From contig NZ_JAVIFW010000023.1 of the NCBI RefSeq assembly GCF_031157275.1, positions 1-64,000 of the forward strand: a DNA stretch of 64,000 bases, read 5' to 3'. Each line of letters begins with the position of its first letter. Position 1 is the stretch's first letter. Below the pieces are notes generated by a model. That model made no database searches. It had not been told where the DNA came from and saw only the letters and a list, made by a program, of their open reading frames with translations. Below are positions 17,042 to 25,998 of this stretch, one piece after another. This DNA is from Streptomyces sp. LHD-70. Its GTDB lineage: Bacteria; Actinomycetota; Actinomycetes; Streptomycetales; Streptomycetaceae. A program made the position numbers and the translations under genes.

Positions 17042-17608
17042 ATGAGGCCGCGTGCCCGCAGGGGCGAGCCCTCCCCGGACGAGATCCGGCGCAGCTGCCG
17101 GGACTTCGTGCTCGGCCTCTCCCTGCCCGCCGTCGCCGGGGTCCGCGACCTCGTGCCGTACGTCGAGCGGCGCACCGGACGCGCCCTGCGCCTGGAGCCC
17201 GCCGAGGTCGCCGCCTCCGAGTCGGTGCCCTGCGGCATGTGGCTCGCCACCCGCGACACCCACTACGTGTTCTACGACCCCCGTACCAGCCGCTCCCACC
17301 AGGACCACATCATCGCCCACGAGTTCGGACACATACTCAAAGAGCACCGCGGCGGCCCCGCCCTGCGCGACAAGGACGCCGCCGCGCTGATCACCCACAT
17401 CGACCCGGCCGTCGTGCGCGCCGTGCTCGGCCGCACCGACTACGCCGAGCACGACGAACGCGAGGCCGAGCTGATCGGCTCGTACCTCCAGGCCCACACC
17501 AGCCCGTACGCGGCGGCCGCGCCCGCCGAGGAGGACGCCGCCCGCGTCGCCCGCACCCTGCTGCGGCCCCGAGGCGCGGGCACCGGCCGAGAGGGGCGCA
17601 CCCGGTGA
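17042..17608 (+). CDS. ImmA/IrrE-family metallopeptidase
   Basis: A 188-residue zinc-metallopeptidase-like protein with HEFGHILKEH at residues 97-106 (HExxH) and a later acidic AEHDEREAELIGSYL helix supplying the third ligand. In phage ImmA and Deinococcus IrrE this domain cleaves or inactivates an XRE repressor; the XRE gene 120 bp upstream is the obvious candidate substrate. The stop overlaps the next start (GTGA). Cytoplasmic; no signal peptide. Confidence 0.85.
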   Translation: MRPRARRGEPSPDEIRRSCRDFVLGLSLPAVAGVRDLVPYVERRTGRALRLEPAEVAASESVPCGMWLATRDTHYVFYDPRTSRSHQDHIIAHEFGHILKEHRGGPALRDKDAAALITHIDPAVVRAVLGRTDYAEHDEREAELIGSYLQAHTSPYAAAAPAEEDAARVARTLLRPRGAGTGREGRTR

Positions 17609-18885
17609 AGGACCTGCTCCATCCGCTCGGCCTGGTCCTCGCGAGCACCGGCTTCCTGCTCCTCCTGCGCGATCTGCGCCGGGACCGCCGCGACCGGGCC
17701 CTGGTCGCCCTGAGCGTCGCCTACCTGGCCTCCGCGCTCAGTTACGCGATCTCGCTGACCCCGGTGTGGGTGCGCGTCGACGCGTTCTTCGGGGTCACCA
17801 ACATCGCCGTGCCGCTCGCGCAGTCCTGTGTGATCGGCGTGCTCGTCGCCCAGGCCGTCGTCCTCGTCCACTGGGCCGTGCCCGACGGACAGAAGACCCG
17901 TAGCCGCACCCGGCTGCTCGTCCTCGCGGGCGTCGCCGTCGTCGCCACCCTCGGCGTGCTGTTCACGCTGCTCACCCCGGCCGAGCAGCGGCCCGCCGAC
18001 TTCACGCTGTACTACGTCCACGACCCGTACTACCAGGCGTACTTGACGCTCTACATCACCACGTACACCGTCGCCGAGATCTACCTCGCCGTCGGCTGCG
18101 CCCGCCAGGCCCGACGTGCCACGTCCCCGTGGATCGCCCGCGGCCTGCGCACCATCAGCGTCGGCGCGGTGATCACCCTCGGCTACTCGGCGATCCGCAT
18201 CTCCTCGGTCCTCGGCGCCGTCTTCGGTTTCGACGTACGGGAGCTGGAGCCGTACGCGTGGATCTGCGGGGACATCGGGGCGGCGGTGACCCAGGTCGGC
18301 TACTTCCTGCCGACGGTCGCCGCACGGGCCGGTGAGGCCCGCGTATGGGTGCGCGAACACCTCGCGTACCGGCGCCTCGGCCCGCTGTGGGCCGCACTGC
18401 ACCGCGCCGTCCCGTCGATCGCGCTGCTCGAACCGCCCCGCCAGCTCGGCGAGGTGCTGCGCCTGCGCGGCGTCGGCTTCCACGTCTACCGGCGCACCGT
18501 CGAGATCCGCGACGCCCAGATCGAGCTGCGCCCCTACCTCGACCCCGGTGCCCGCGAGCAGGCCGAACTGAGGCGCACCGCCCAGGGGCTGGCCGACCCG
18601 GACCTCGCCGCCGCCGTCACCGCCGACCAGCTGCACGACGCGCTCGTACGGCAGGCCCGCGGCGCCCGCGTCGAGGAGCCCGCCGGGTGGGCCGACGCCC
18701 GCCTGCCCAGCCGTACCGCCGACGAGGAGACCCGGCTGCTGCTGCGCGTCGCGGCCCACTTCAGCCCACCGCCCGCCACCAAGGAGGCGACCACCAAGGA
18801 GGCGACCACCAAGGACGCCACCAAAGAAGTCCCCGGGAACCCCGACGAGAACCCCGCCAAGGACCCGACCGGAGCCAGCAGTTGA
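17605..18885 (+). CDS. MAB_1171c-type polytopic membrane protein
   Basis: A 426-residue membrane protein, GTG start overlapping the ImmA/IrrE stop. About seven hydrophobic segments in the first 240 residues (LHPLGLVLASTGFLLLL, ALVALSVAYLASALSYAI, LLVLAGVAVVATLGVLF and others) are followed by a soluble C-terminal domain of about 150 residues. The tail repeats TKEATTKEATTKDATKE. I recall this family recurring downstream of XRE-ImmA/IrrE pairs in actinomycetes; it is annotated as a putative transporter without proof. The stop overlaps the amidase TTG start. Confidence 0.7.
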   Translation: MKDLLHPLGLVLASTGFLLLLRDLRRDRRDRALVALSVAYLASALSYAISLTPVWVRVDAFFGVTNIAVPLAQSCVIGVLVAQAVVLVHWAVPDGQKTRSRTRLLVLAGVAVVATLGVLFTLLTPAEQRPADFTLYYVHDPYYQAYLTLYITTYTVAEIYLAVGCARQARRATSPWIARGLRTISVGAVITLGYSAIRISSVLGAVFGFDVRELEPYAWICGDIGAAVTQVGYFLPTVAARAGEARVWVREHLAYRRLGPLWAALHRAVPSIALLEPPRQLGEVLRLRGVGFHVYRRTVEIRDAQIELRPYLDPGAREQAELRRTAQGLADPDLAAAVTADQLHDALVRQARGARVEEPAGWADARLPSRTADEETRLLLRVAAHFSPPPATKEATTKEATTKDATKEVPGNPDENPAKDPTGASS

Positions 18886-20465
18886 TCCGCCGCTCCTTCC
18901 TCGCCCTGACCACCGGTCTCACCACGACCCTGGCCGCCGCGTCCCTGACCGCGCCGGCCACCGCGACCGCCGCCCCCCACCGCCAGAAGGTCACCCATCC
19001 CGTGCGCACCCCCCTGCACCTCGCCCCCGCCCGCGAACAACTCGACGCGCTGCGGCGGCAGAAGATCTCCAGCCGTGAACTCCTCGACCTCGTCCTCGCC
19101 CACCACGAGCGCACGAACGAGAGCGTCAACGCCGTCGTCACCCTCGACGCCGAGCGCGCCCGCGCGGCTGCCGGCGCCGCCGACGCCCACCTCGCCCGCA
19201 CCGGCGAACCCCTGGGCCCGCTGCACGGCCTGACGATGACCGTCAAGGACGCCTTCGAGACCGAAGGGCTCCGTACGACCTGCGGCAGCGACGCGTTCGC
19301 CGAGCACGTCCCGGAGCGCGACGCGGACGCCGTGGCCCGGCTCAGGGCGGCCGGGGCGATCGTCCTCGGCAAGACCAACACCCCCGCGGGCTGCCAGGAC
19401 ATCCAGACCTCCAACGCGCTCTTCGGCACCACCCGCAACCCGTACGACCCAGGCCGCACCGCGGGCGGCTCCTCCGGCGGTCCCGCGGCGGCCGTCGCGA
19501 CGGGGCTCACCGCCCTGGAGCTCGGCAGCGACCTGGCGGGCTCGCTGCGGCTGCCCGCGCACTACTGCGGCGTGCACGCCCTGCGCCCCAGCCACGGCAT
19601 CGTCGCCACCCGCGGCCACATCCCGCGCCCGCCCGGCTGGTTGACGAGCGGCGACATGCTCACCCCCGGCCCGCTCGCCCGCACCGCCGACGACCTGGCG
19701 CTGCTCCTCGACGTCCTCGCGGGCCCCGCGCCGACCGACGCGCCCGCCTGGCGCCTGGAGCTGCCCGCGCCCCGCAGCCGGACGCTCAGCGGCCTGCGCA
19801 CCGGCGTGTGGGCGGACGACCCGTACTGCAGGGTGGACACCGAGACCCGCGAACTCCTCGCCCGCGTCGCCGAGTTGCTCGACGCCGAGGGCGCCCGCAC
19901 GGACCCCACGACCCGCCCGGTGGACCTGGCCGACTCGGACCGGCTGTTCCAGACCCTGATGTACGCGACGGGCACGGCGAGCGCGTCCGACGAGGCGTTC
20001 CAGGGCGAGATCGACGCGGCCGCGAAGCTCACCGACGACGACCACGGCCCCGGCGCGTTCTTCCTGCGCTCACGCACCCAGCGGCACCGCGACTGGCTGC
20101 GCGCGAACGAGGAGCGCGAGCAGCTCACCCGCCGCTGGGCCCGGTACTTCGAGGACCACGACGTGCTCATCACCCCGTCCGCGCCGACGGCCGCCGTGCC
20201 CGACCTGACCTCGGTGCCGGTCCCGCGGCGCCGCATCACCGTCGACGGCACCGAGCGCCCGTACTTCGACCAGACGGCCTGGGCCAACCTCACCAGCCAC
20301 GTACGGCTGCCCGCGGCCACGGTCCCGGTCGGGCGGACCGCGTCGGGGCTCCCGCTCTCCGTCCAGGTCGTCGGTCCCTACCTGGCCGACCGCACCGTCC
20401 TCGCCGTCGCAGAACAGCTGTCCCACCTCCTGCCGGGGCCGACGGCGCCCGCACTGGACGTCTGA
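18882..20465 (+). CDS. Secreted amidase (amidase signature family)
   Basis: A 527-residue amidase-signature enzyme. It starts at TTG 18882, overlapping the previous stop, with a twin-arginine-like leader (IRRSFLALTTGL...ATATAA). The catalytic Ser-cisSer-Lys set is visible: Lys in MTVKDAFE, cis-Ser in TAGGSSGGPAAAVA, nucleophile Ser in GSDLAGSLRLP. It would hydrolyse an amide substrate outside the membrane. Fourth gene of the operon begun at 16468. The iteron region of origin-like module 2 starts just after its stop. Confidence 0.85.
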   Translation: MIRRSFLALTTGLTTTLAAASLTAPATATAAPHRQKVTHPVRTPLHLAPAREQLDALRRQKISSRELLDLVLAHHERTNESVNAVVTLDAERARAAAGAADAHLARTGEPLGPLHGLTMTVKDAFETEGLRTTCGSDAFAEHVPERDADAVARLRAAGAIVLGKTNTPAGCQDIQTSNALFGTTRNPYDPGRTAGGSSGGPAAAVATGLTALELGSDLAGSLRLPAHYCGVHALRPSHGIVATRGHIPRPPGWLTSGDMLTPGPLARTADDLALLLDVLAGPAPTDAPAWRLELPAPRSRTLSGLRTGVWADDPYCRVDTETRELLARVAELLDAEGARTDPTTRPVDLADSDRLFQTLMYATGTASASDEAFQGEIDAAAKLTDDDHGPGAFFLRSRTQRHRDWLRANEEREQLTRRWARYFEDHDVLITPSAPTAAVPDLTSVPVPRRRITVDGTERPYFDQTAWANLTSHVRLPAATVPVGRTASGLPLSVQVVGPYLADRTVLAVAEQLSHLLPGPTAPALDV

Positions 20466-20480
20466 GAAGCGGCTTTCCGC

Positions 20481-20940
20481 GAGAGGGGACCGAGGGGCCG
20501 GGAGACCCTTCGGTCCCTTCGCTTTCAGTCCCTGGAAGAAGCCGCAGGTCAGAGCGTTTTCACCCGGTCCTGGGCAGGGTTTCAAGGGACCGAAGTGACT
20601 CAACTTCCCAATTATGAGCGTAACTACGTGATGTACATGTACGCGCGTACGCGCACGCACATATGTAAAGACATATATCTAGTACAGCTCATAACTGGGG
20701 ATCCAGAGTCCCTCCAGTCCCTGATTTGCCCTCCGCGCCGCTCTGACCTGCGACGATACCGAGGGTCCCAAGGCAGGGTCCGAACGGTTCAGCCCCTGGC
20801 CCTTGGTCCCTCGCGGACCGCCTCCGCAGCGCCCCCGGCCCGGCAGTGACCCAAGGGACTCAACTCCAGTTACCTGCGTGCGAGGGTCCGAGCCCGGCCG
20901 GCGGGCAGCGGCGTGCGCGGGAGTCCGGTCCCTTGAGCCC
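20481..20940. other. Putative replication origin 2: GGGAC(C/T)GA iteron array
   Basis: The gene-free stretch 20466-21113 mirrors origin 1. It has repeats of GGGAC(C/T)GA in both orientations (about 20486, 20510, 20525, 20585, 20708, 20717, 20765, 20855, 20925). An AT-rich core (about 20600-20700, with acatatgt and gacatatatct) is bracketed by the same inverted 13-mer as in origin 1: CCGCAGGTCAGAG (20542-20554) and CTCTGACCTGCGA (20741-20753). The iteron differs from origin 1 mainly by GCGAC becoming GGGAC. It precedes the second helicase gene. Confidence 0.6.
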
Positions 20941-21113
20941 TCACGAACCAGGACAGAACAGGGCGTACGGGTGTTTCTTGCGGGTGACCGACGAGCAGGC
21001 GGCGGCCGACTGAGCGCGCAGCCCCCGCCCGCCCTGTCCGCAGGCTCATCCCACGCCGACCCCCACGACCGGCACACGCGCTCCCGCCACCCCCACCACC
21101 CGCAAGGACGCCC

Positions 21114-22709
21114 ATGACCAGCGCGCCCGGATTCGACGCCGCCGCCGTCGCGCAGCAGATGCTCGCCCTCGCGCAACAGGCCGCCCTGCGCGGCGGTCCC
21201 GCCCAGGCCGTCCCCGTACAGCAGGTGCAGCCCGAACCGGCCGGGCCCCGCGCCGCCCCGACCACCGCACCGAACACGGCCGTCCTGCCCCCGACCCTCA
21301 GCGACCGCGGCAACGCCAAGCTCTTCGCGCATATCTACAACGACCGCTTCCGGCATGTGGAGGGACTCGGCTGGCACGAGTGGAACGGGCACCGCTGGAA
21401 GCGCAGCGGCGGGGACAAGGCCGCGCTGTGGGCGGCGGGGGAGATGGCCGAGGACATGCCCGAGCAGGACCCCGACGGCCGCCACAGCGAGCGCGAACTG
21501 CGCGTCCACCGCCGCCGCACGCTCTCCACCACCGGCATGAAGGCCTTGCTCGCCCAGGCCAAGGCCGCCCCGTCCCTGGCCCTCGACCCGGACGCGCTCG
21601 ACGGCGACCCGTACGCGCTGTGCACCCCCACCGGCGTCGTCGACCTGCGCACCGGCGCCCTGCGCAAGCCCGACCCGACCCGCGACTTCCACTCCAAGGC
21701 CACCACCGTCGCCCCGGAGAACACCCCGACGCCCCGCTGGCACCGCTTTCTCGCGGACACCTTCGGCGACGACGACGAGGGCCGCGAGATGATCGACTTC
21801 CTGCATCTGATGCTGGGTTACTCGATCACCGGCGACGTCGGCGCGCAGGTCCTGCCCTTCCTCCACGGTGAGGGCAAGAACGGCAAGTCGGTGCTGCTCG
21901 ACACGATGATCCAGCTCCTGGGGGACTACGCGGACGCGGCGCCGCCCGGCTTCCTCATGGACCGCGGCTCGTTCTCCGAGCACTCCACCGAACTCACCGA
22001 GCTGCACGGCCGCCGCATCCTGATCTGCAGCGAACTCAAGCCCAACGACCGCTTCGACGAGGCCCGCGTCAAACTCCTCACCGGCGGCGACAAGATCAAG
22101 GCGCGCCGGATGCGGCAGGACTACTTCTCCTTCACGCCCACCCACCACCTCTGGCTCCTGGGCAACCACCGCCCCGAGGTCTCCACCGGCGGCTACGCCT
22201 TCTGGCGCCGCATCCGCCTGATCCCCTTCGAGCGCGTCGTCCCGGACGCCCGCAAGATCGACAACCTGGCCTTCGAACTCGTACGGGACGAGGGCCCCGG
22301 CATCCTGCAGTGGCTCATCACGGGCGCAGGCCGCTACCTGCGCTCCCGCGACGCCCTCGACGGCCCCCAGCGCGTCCGCCTCGCCACCCGCGCGTACGCG
22401 GCCACCGAGGACCACATCGGCCGCTTCCTCACCGAGTGCTGCTGCCGCGATCCCGACGCCGAATCCGAACTCCGGGCCGAGCAGGGCGCGTTGTACGCGT
22501 CGTACGTCTCCTGGTGCGCGGCCGGTGAGGGCATCAGGCCCGCCACCGCCCGCGCCTTCGCCGGCCGCGTCCGCCAGGAGACCGGCCTCGCCTCACCCGC
22601 CGAGATGCTGAAATCCAACGGCCGCAAGTACTACCCGCGCATCGGACTGCTCCCCGAGCCGGGCTCCGCCACGCCACCCGCGTACGAGACAGAAGGGCCG
22701 CTTCGATGA
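21114..22709 (+). CDS. P4-type phage/plasmid replicative helicase, copy 2
   Basis: A 531-residue paralogue of the 5321-6859 product in opposite orientation. The same blocks occur: SDRGNAKLFAHIYNDRFRHV, Walker A GEGKNGKSVLLD (about residue 260), ICSELKPNDRFDEARVK, LWLLGNHRPEV and FWRRIRLIPFE. ATG 21114 follows caaggacgccc. No prim-pol gene lies upstream, so it may use the one at 6856-7959 or be a relic. The 3' end overlaps the small-protein gene (ATGA). The strong protein identity outside motifs argues for duplication or fusion of two related replicons. Confidence 0.87.
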   Translation: MTSAPGFDAAAVAQQMLALAQQAALRGGPAQAVPVQQVQPEPAGPRAAPTTAPNTAVLPPTLSDRGNAKLFAHIYNDRFRHVEGLGWHEWNGHRWKRSGGDKAALWAAGEMAEDMPEQDPDGRHSERELRVHRRRTLSTTGMKALLAQAKAAPSLALDPDALDGDPYALCTPTGVVDLRTGALRKPDPTRDFHSKATTVAPENTPTPRWHRFLADTFGDDDEGREMIDFLHLMLGYSITGDVGAQVLPFLHGEGKNGKSVLLDTMIQLLGDYADAAPPGFLMDRGSFSEHSTELTELHGRRILICSELKPNDRFDEARVKLLTGGDKIKARRMRQDYFSFTPTHHLWLLGNHRPEVSTGGYAFWRRIRLIPFERVVPDARKIDNLAFELVRDEGPGILQWLITGAGRYLRSRDALDGPQRVRLATRAYAATEDHIGRFLTECCCRDPDAESELRAEQGALYASYVSWCAAGEGIRPATARAFAGRVRQETGLASPAEMLKSNGRKYYPRIGLLPEPGSATPPAYETEGPLR

Positions 22710-23080
22710 GCTCGCTGCTGACGGAGGAAGAGCTCTGTCACGAGAACAACGTGGTCTGGCTGGAGGACCCCGACCGGCTCGACTACGTGCGCCAGTCCCG
22801 CGACAAGACCACCCGCCGCCGCGGCAAGCCCGCCTACGCCCGCGAGGGCCGCATCGTCGGCTACGCGGAACTCACCGCCGACGCCGAGCAGGCCGACTCC
22901 GGCTACTACCAGCGCCGCGTCTTCTACCTGCTGCCCCACGACCGCGACTACGCCCCCGACGGCGTGTACCGCGAGGGCGCCCCCGGCGAGGCCGTCGACC
23001 CGCGCACCATCAGCCCCGGCAAGGTCGGCGAGAAGACCCCGCGCTCCCAGTACGGGACGGCCGGCCTGGCGCCCTCGTGA
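22706..23080 (+). CDS. Conserved small protein accompanying P4-type helicase, copy 2
   Basis: A 124-residue paralogue of the 4783-5184 product (EEELCHENNVVWLEDPDRLDYVRQS...GKPAYAREGRIVGYAEL...RRVFYLLPHDRD...AVDPRTISPG). It overlaps the helicase stop by 4 bp, so translation is coupled. Retention in both modules suggests a real role in replication or its control. No known domain is recognised. Confidence 0.65.
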   Translation: MSSLLTEEELCHENNVVWLEDPDRLDYVRQSRDKTTRRRGKPAYAREGRIVGYAELTADAEQADSGYYQRRVFYLLPHDRDYAPDGVYREGAPGEAVDPRTISPGKVGEKTPRSQYGTAGLAPS

Positions 23081-23125
23081 GCGGGCCGTAGGCTGCCGGG
23101 GACGTCGACGGGGGAGGGGCCGCGC

Positions 23126-23728
23126 ATGACCGGCACGGAGATCGGGATCTATCTGGCGCACCCGCGCCCGGGAAGCTTCAACCACGCGCTCGCGGAGGCC
23201 GTCGCGGACGAACTGCGCGACCGGGGCTGCCGGGTGACGGTGTACGACCTGTACGCGGAGGGCTTCGACCCGCTGCTGCCCGCGGACGGCACCGGCACGG
23301 TCGAGGCGGCCCCGGAGGCGGACGACCCGCTGCTGCGGCGGCACCGGCGCGAGGTCGCGCGGCACGACGCCCTGGTCCTCGTGCACCCCAACTGGTGGGG
23401 CATGCCGCCCGCGATCCTCACCGGCTGGGTGCAGCGGATCCTCGCCCCGGGCGTCGCCTACAAGCTCGGCACCGCCGACGCCGAACCGGCCGGACTCCTC
23501 AAGGCCCGGCGCGCCCTGGTCCTCAACACCTCCGACACCCCCGCCGAGCGCGAGGAGCGCGAGTTCGGCGACCCGCTGCAGTGGATCTGGGCGGCGTGCG
23601 TCCTGCCGTACGTGGGCGTGGACGAGGTCCGACGGCGGGTGTTCCGTACGGTGACGGACTCCTCGGCCGAGCAGCGGGAGTCCTGGCTGCGCGAGGCCCG
23701 GCAGGCGGCCGCCGAGCTGACGGCCTGA
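23126..23728 (+). CDS. NAD(P)H-dependent oxidoreductase, flavodoxin-like (KefF/MdaB type)
   Basis: A 200-residue flavodoxin-fold protein: YLAHPRPGSFNHALAEAVADEL at the N-terminus (phosphate loop), VLVHPNWWGMPPAILTGWVQRIL (flavin-site loop) and LVLNTSDTPAEREEREFGDPL. This matches quinone reductases of the NQO/KefF family, which reduce quinones with FMN or FAD. ATG 23126 has gggggaggggcc upstream. Possibly co-transcribed with the replication module, 45 bp away, but functionally unrelated. Confidence 0.85.
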   Translation: MTGTEIGIYLAHPRPGSFNHALAEAVADELRDRGCRVTVYDLYAEGFDPLLPADGTGTVEAAPEADDPLLRRHRREVARHDALVLVHPNWWGMPPAILTGWVQRILAPGVAYKLGTADAEPAGLLKARRALVLNTSDTPAEREEREFGDPLQWIWAACVLPYVGVDEVRRRVFRTVTDSSAEQRESWLREARQAAAELTA

Positions 23729-23757
23729 CGGCCTGAACGACCGCCGGAGCCGGGGCG

Positions 23758-23997
23758 CTACCTCGCGTACCCCGGATCCGGCGGCCGAGGCACCGTCAGG
23801 TTCCGCGCCCGGTACTCGGCGACCAGCTGGTCGTACACCGGAGTCGCGCTCGGTCCGCGCGGCGGGGGTACCGGCAGCGGGGGAGGGGGCGGCGCGGGAT
23901 CGGGGTGGGCCCGTACGACGGAACCCACGCGGTGCCAGCGCCCCGTGGACGCACGGGGCGCGGCCGCCGAAGTGCCGTCCGCGGGGCTGGAGTTCAT
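23758..23997 (-). CDS. Hypothetical proline-rich small protein
   Basis: A 79-residue protein with a central proline stretch (PDPAPPPPPLPVPPPRGPS) and a short C-terminal part (VYDQLVAEYRARN). Start ATG 23997, 13 bp after the secreted protein gene 24011-24514, so likely the second gene of that operon. No signal peptide. Function unknown. Confidence 0.5.
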   Translation of the reverse strand: MNSSPADGTSAAAPRASTGRWHRVGSVVRAHPDPAPPPPPLPVPPPRGPSATPVYDQLVAEYRARNLTVPRPPDPGYAR

Positions 23998-24010
23998 GGC
24001 TCGGTGCGCC

Positions 24011-24514
24011 TCAGGAGAGGTGCGTGCCCGCGTTGGGGGTCGCCTGCAGCGCCGGGGTGAGCACCGACAGCTGCGGCACGTCCACCCCGGGCAGCCCCAG
24101 CGGGCCCGCGCCCGGCTCGGTCAGCGGCGCGGCCACGCCGAGGCCGGGCGAGAGCGCCTCCACCGGCGACTCCACCGACTCCACGCCGAGCCCGGCCACC
24201 CGCTCCTGGCTCAGCGGGTCGGTGACGGGCGCGTCGAGCGTGGTCTCGGGCAGCGCGCTGTGCAACGGCAGCTGCGGCAGCACGTGCTCACCGAGCAGCC
24301 GTCCCTCGGTCCGCTCCCCGGTCACGGGCGCCCCGGGCTTCAGCAGCGGCACCCCGCCGCGCAACTCGGGCACCTCGACCGGCAGCGCGGTCTCCAGGCC
24401 CTCGAGCGGCACCGGCACGGGTACCGAGTCCGCGGCCGCGGCCGGAGCCACGGCGGCTGCCGAAGCCATGCACGTCATCAGTACGGCCAGTCCCGCACGG
24501 CTGGTCAACTTCAC
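24011..24514 (-). CDS. Secreted hypothetical protein, proline/leucine-rich
   Basis: A 167-residue protein with a signal peptide (LAVLMTCMASAAAVAPAAAA). The mature region is rich in Pro, Leu, Val and Glu (VPVPVPLEGLETALPVEVPEL) with no cysteines. I choose GTG 24514, preceded by aaggtgg; the longer frame adds residues before the leader. It neighbours the chaplin/rodlin region and may belong to the cell-surface set. No family recognised. Confidence 0.6.
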   Translation of the reverse strand: MKLTSRAGLAVLMTCMASAAAVAPAAAADSVPVPVPLEGLETALPVEVPELRGGVPLLKPGAPVTGERTEGRLLGEHVLPQLPLHSALPETTLDAPVTDPLSQERVAGLGVESVESPVEALSPGLGVAAPLTEPGAGPLGLPGVDVPQLSVLTPALQATPNAGTHLS

Positions 24515-24615
24515 GGTGTCCACCTTCGTCAGAGCATCGATTACGTCCGGAACAACGAGCCGCCCCGGCGAACCCCACGGCTTGTCCCCTGGGCGCAGCA
24601 ATCCCCCCGGCGGAA

Positions 24616-25107
24616 TCAGCGCAGCTTGTTGACGGGCAGCAGGCAGTGCGCGGCGGACCGCAGCACCTCCTCGTCACCGACGTACGCGCGGAACGCCTCC
24701 AGCGGCACCGGCTGCCCCGGAGCCGCCTCGGGCCAGGCCCGCGTGCTGAGCACGAAGTGCACGGCGGCGCCCTGCTCCACCGCGGCCAGCCACTCCGGCG
24801 GGGCCACGCACTGCGCCTTCAAGGCCTTCAGGGTGAGCACGGCCTGGCCGGCCTCGACGAGCAGCTGCACGGGAAACCCGGGGCGTGAGCCGTCCGCCAT
24901 GGTCCCGTCGAGCGGCAGCGACAGGCTCTGCGCGAGCGCGACCACGGCCGCCTCGTTCTCAGCTGCTCCGTTCTCCCCGTCACCGAGGGTGTAGGCGAGC
25001 AGGTAGGGCGTCTGGTGGCCCTCCTCGGGCGCGCCGATCCAGGCCAGGATGGACAGGGTGCCGAGGCTGAACTGGTTGCCGCTGGGGGCGGTTTGGGTAT
25101 CGACCAT
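24616..25107 (-). CDS. DUF5949-like conserved actinobacterial protein
   Basis: A 163-residue cytoplasmic protein, ATG 25107. Blocks LGTLSILAWIGAPEEG, PYLLAYTLGDGE, PVQLLVEAGQAVLTLKALKAQC and PPEWLAAVEQG match my recollection of the Streptomyces DUF5949 family. Function unknown. The family name is from memory, not a search. Confidence 0.6.
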   Translation of the reverse strand: MVDTQTAPSGNQFSLGTLSILAWIGAPEEGHQTPYLLAYTLGDGENGAAENEAAVVALAQSLSLPLDGTMADGSRPGFPVQLLVEAGQAVLTLKALKAQCVAPPEWLAAVEQGAAVHFVLSTRAWPEAAPGQPVPLEAFRAYVGDEEVLRSAAHCLLPVNKLR

Positions 25108-25389
25108 GGTTCGGCACCCTAACGGCGTGATACCGGTACGAGCCCCGCGTTTCACCCGATCAGGGGAGAGCACGCGGAGGCCCGCCCACCGGCGCGCGCA
25201 CGGCGCGGAACCAACTGCCCACCGCGCCGGGCGAATTCACGGCGGAATGGGCGCAGCGCGCTCGACGGGAAGAGTGAATCCTCCGCACATGGCCGTACCG
25301 ACGGGTGACCAAGGGCGTTTCCGGCGGGTTTCCGCGTGATACGCACAACGGCACCGGAAATCCCACCCCCAGAAAGAGAGTTGGCCGCC

Positions 25390-25818
25390 ATGTACGCAAA
25401 GACCGCCACGGGCCTTGCCGCCCTGGCCGTACTCCTCGGAGCCGGCACCGCCACTTCCGCACCCGGTTACGAGATCGCCGTGAACAGCCGCGCCGTCATC
25501 GCGTCCGACCATACGGTCACGACTTCCGGAACGTACCGCTGCACCGGGTCGACCGGGGCTTCGCCGGTTTTCGTCACCGCGTCCGTGCGGCAGAACAACA
25601 CATCCATGTCCGGCGAATCGCAGGAAGCGGTGTGCGACGGTGAACTGCACACCTGGCAGCTCGAGACCAAGGGCTTCCGCGGTATCCACCTCGAGGCCGG
25701 GTCGGCCACGGTGCAGAGCCACCTCGTGCAGATCAAGCCCCGCTCGGGCCTGATCCCCATCGAGACGAACTTCCTCGCCACCACCGAGCAGCAGGTCGAA
25801 CTGCTTCCGCAGCGCTGA
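25390..25818 (+). CDS. Secreted DUF6299-like protein
   Basis: A 142-residue secreted protein. Signal peptide MYAKTATGLAALAVLLGAGTATS; mature domain of about 115 residues with two cysteines (TYRCTGS and AVCDGEL), likely one disulfide, and alternating beta-strand pattern. It resembles the Streptomyces DUF6299 family from memory. ATG 25390 with aaagagag upstream. A terminator palindrome (gacccgccgc/gcggcgggtc, 25817-25838) overlaps its stop and serves the convergent gene too. Confidence 0.6.
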   Translation: MYAKTATGLAALAVLLGAGTATSAPGYEIAVNSRAVIASDHTVTTSGTYRCTGSTGASPVFVTASVRQNNTSMSGESQEAVCDGELHTWQLETKGFRGIHLEAGSATVQSHLVQIKPRSGLIPIETNFLATTEQQVELLPQR

Positions 25819-25836
25819 CCCGCCGCGCGCGGCGGG

Positions 25837-25998
25837 TCACTCGCAACTGCCGCCGGCCGCGGTCATGGACAGGAAGACCGTGCTGCAGCCGGGTGTGTCG
25901 CCGACGGGTGTCTGCGTCCTCGCCTGCGCGGAGGCGCAGACACCCGCAAACACCGAGGCGAAGAACACGACGGCCAGCACGCTGTGCATCAAGCGCAT
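25837..25998 (-). CDS. Very small secreted protein
   Basis: A 53-residue protein made of a signal peptide (MHSVLAVVFFASVFAGVCASAQA) and a short mature peptide with two cysteines (PGCSTVFLSMTAAGGSCE). ATG 25998 with gaggag upstream. Short disulfide-bearing peptides next to chaplins suggest a surface role, but no family is recognised. Confidence 0.55.
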   Translation of the reverse strand: MRLMHSVLAVVFFASVFAGVCASAQARTQTPVGDTPGCSTVFLSMTAAGGSCE

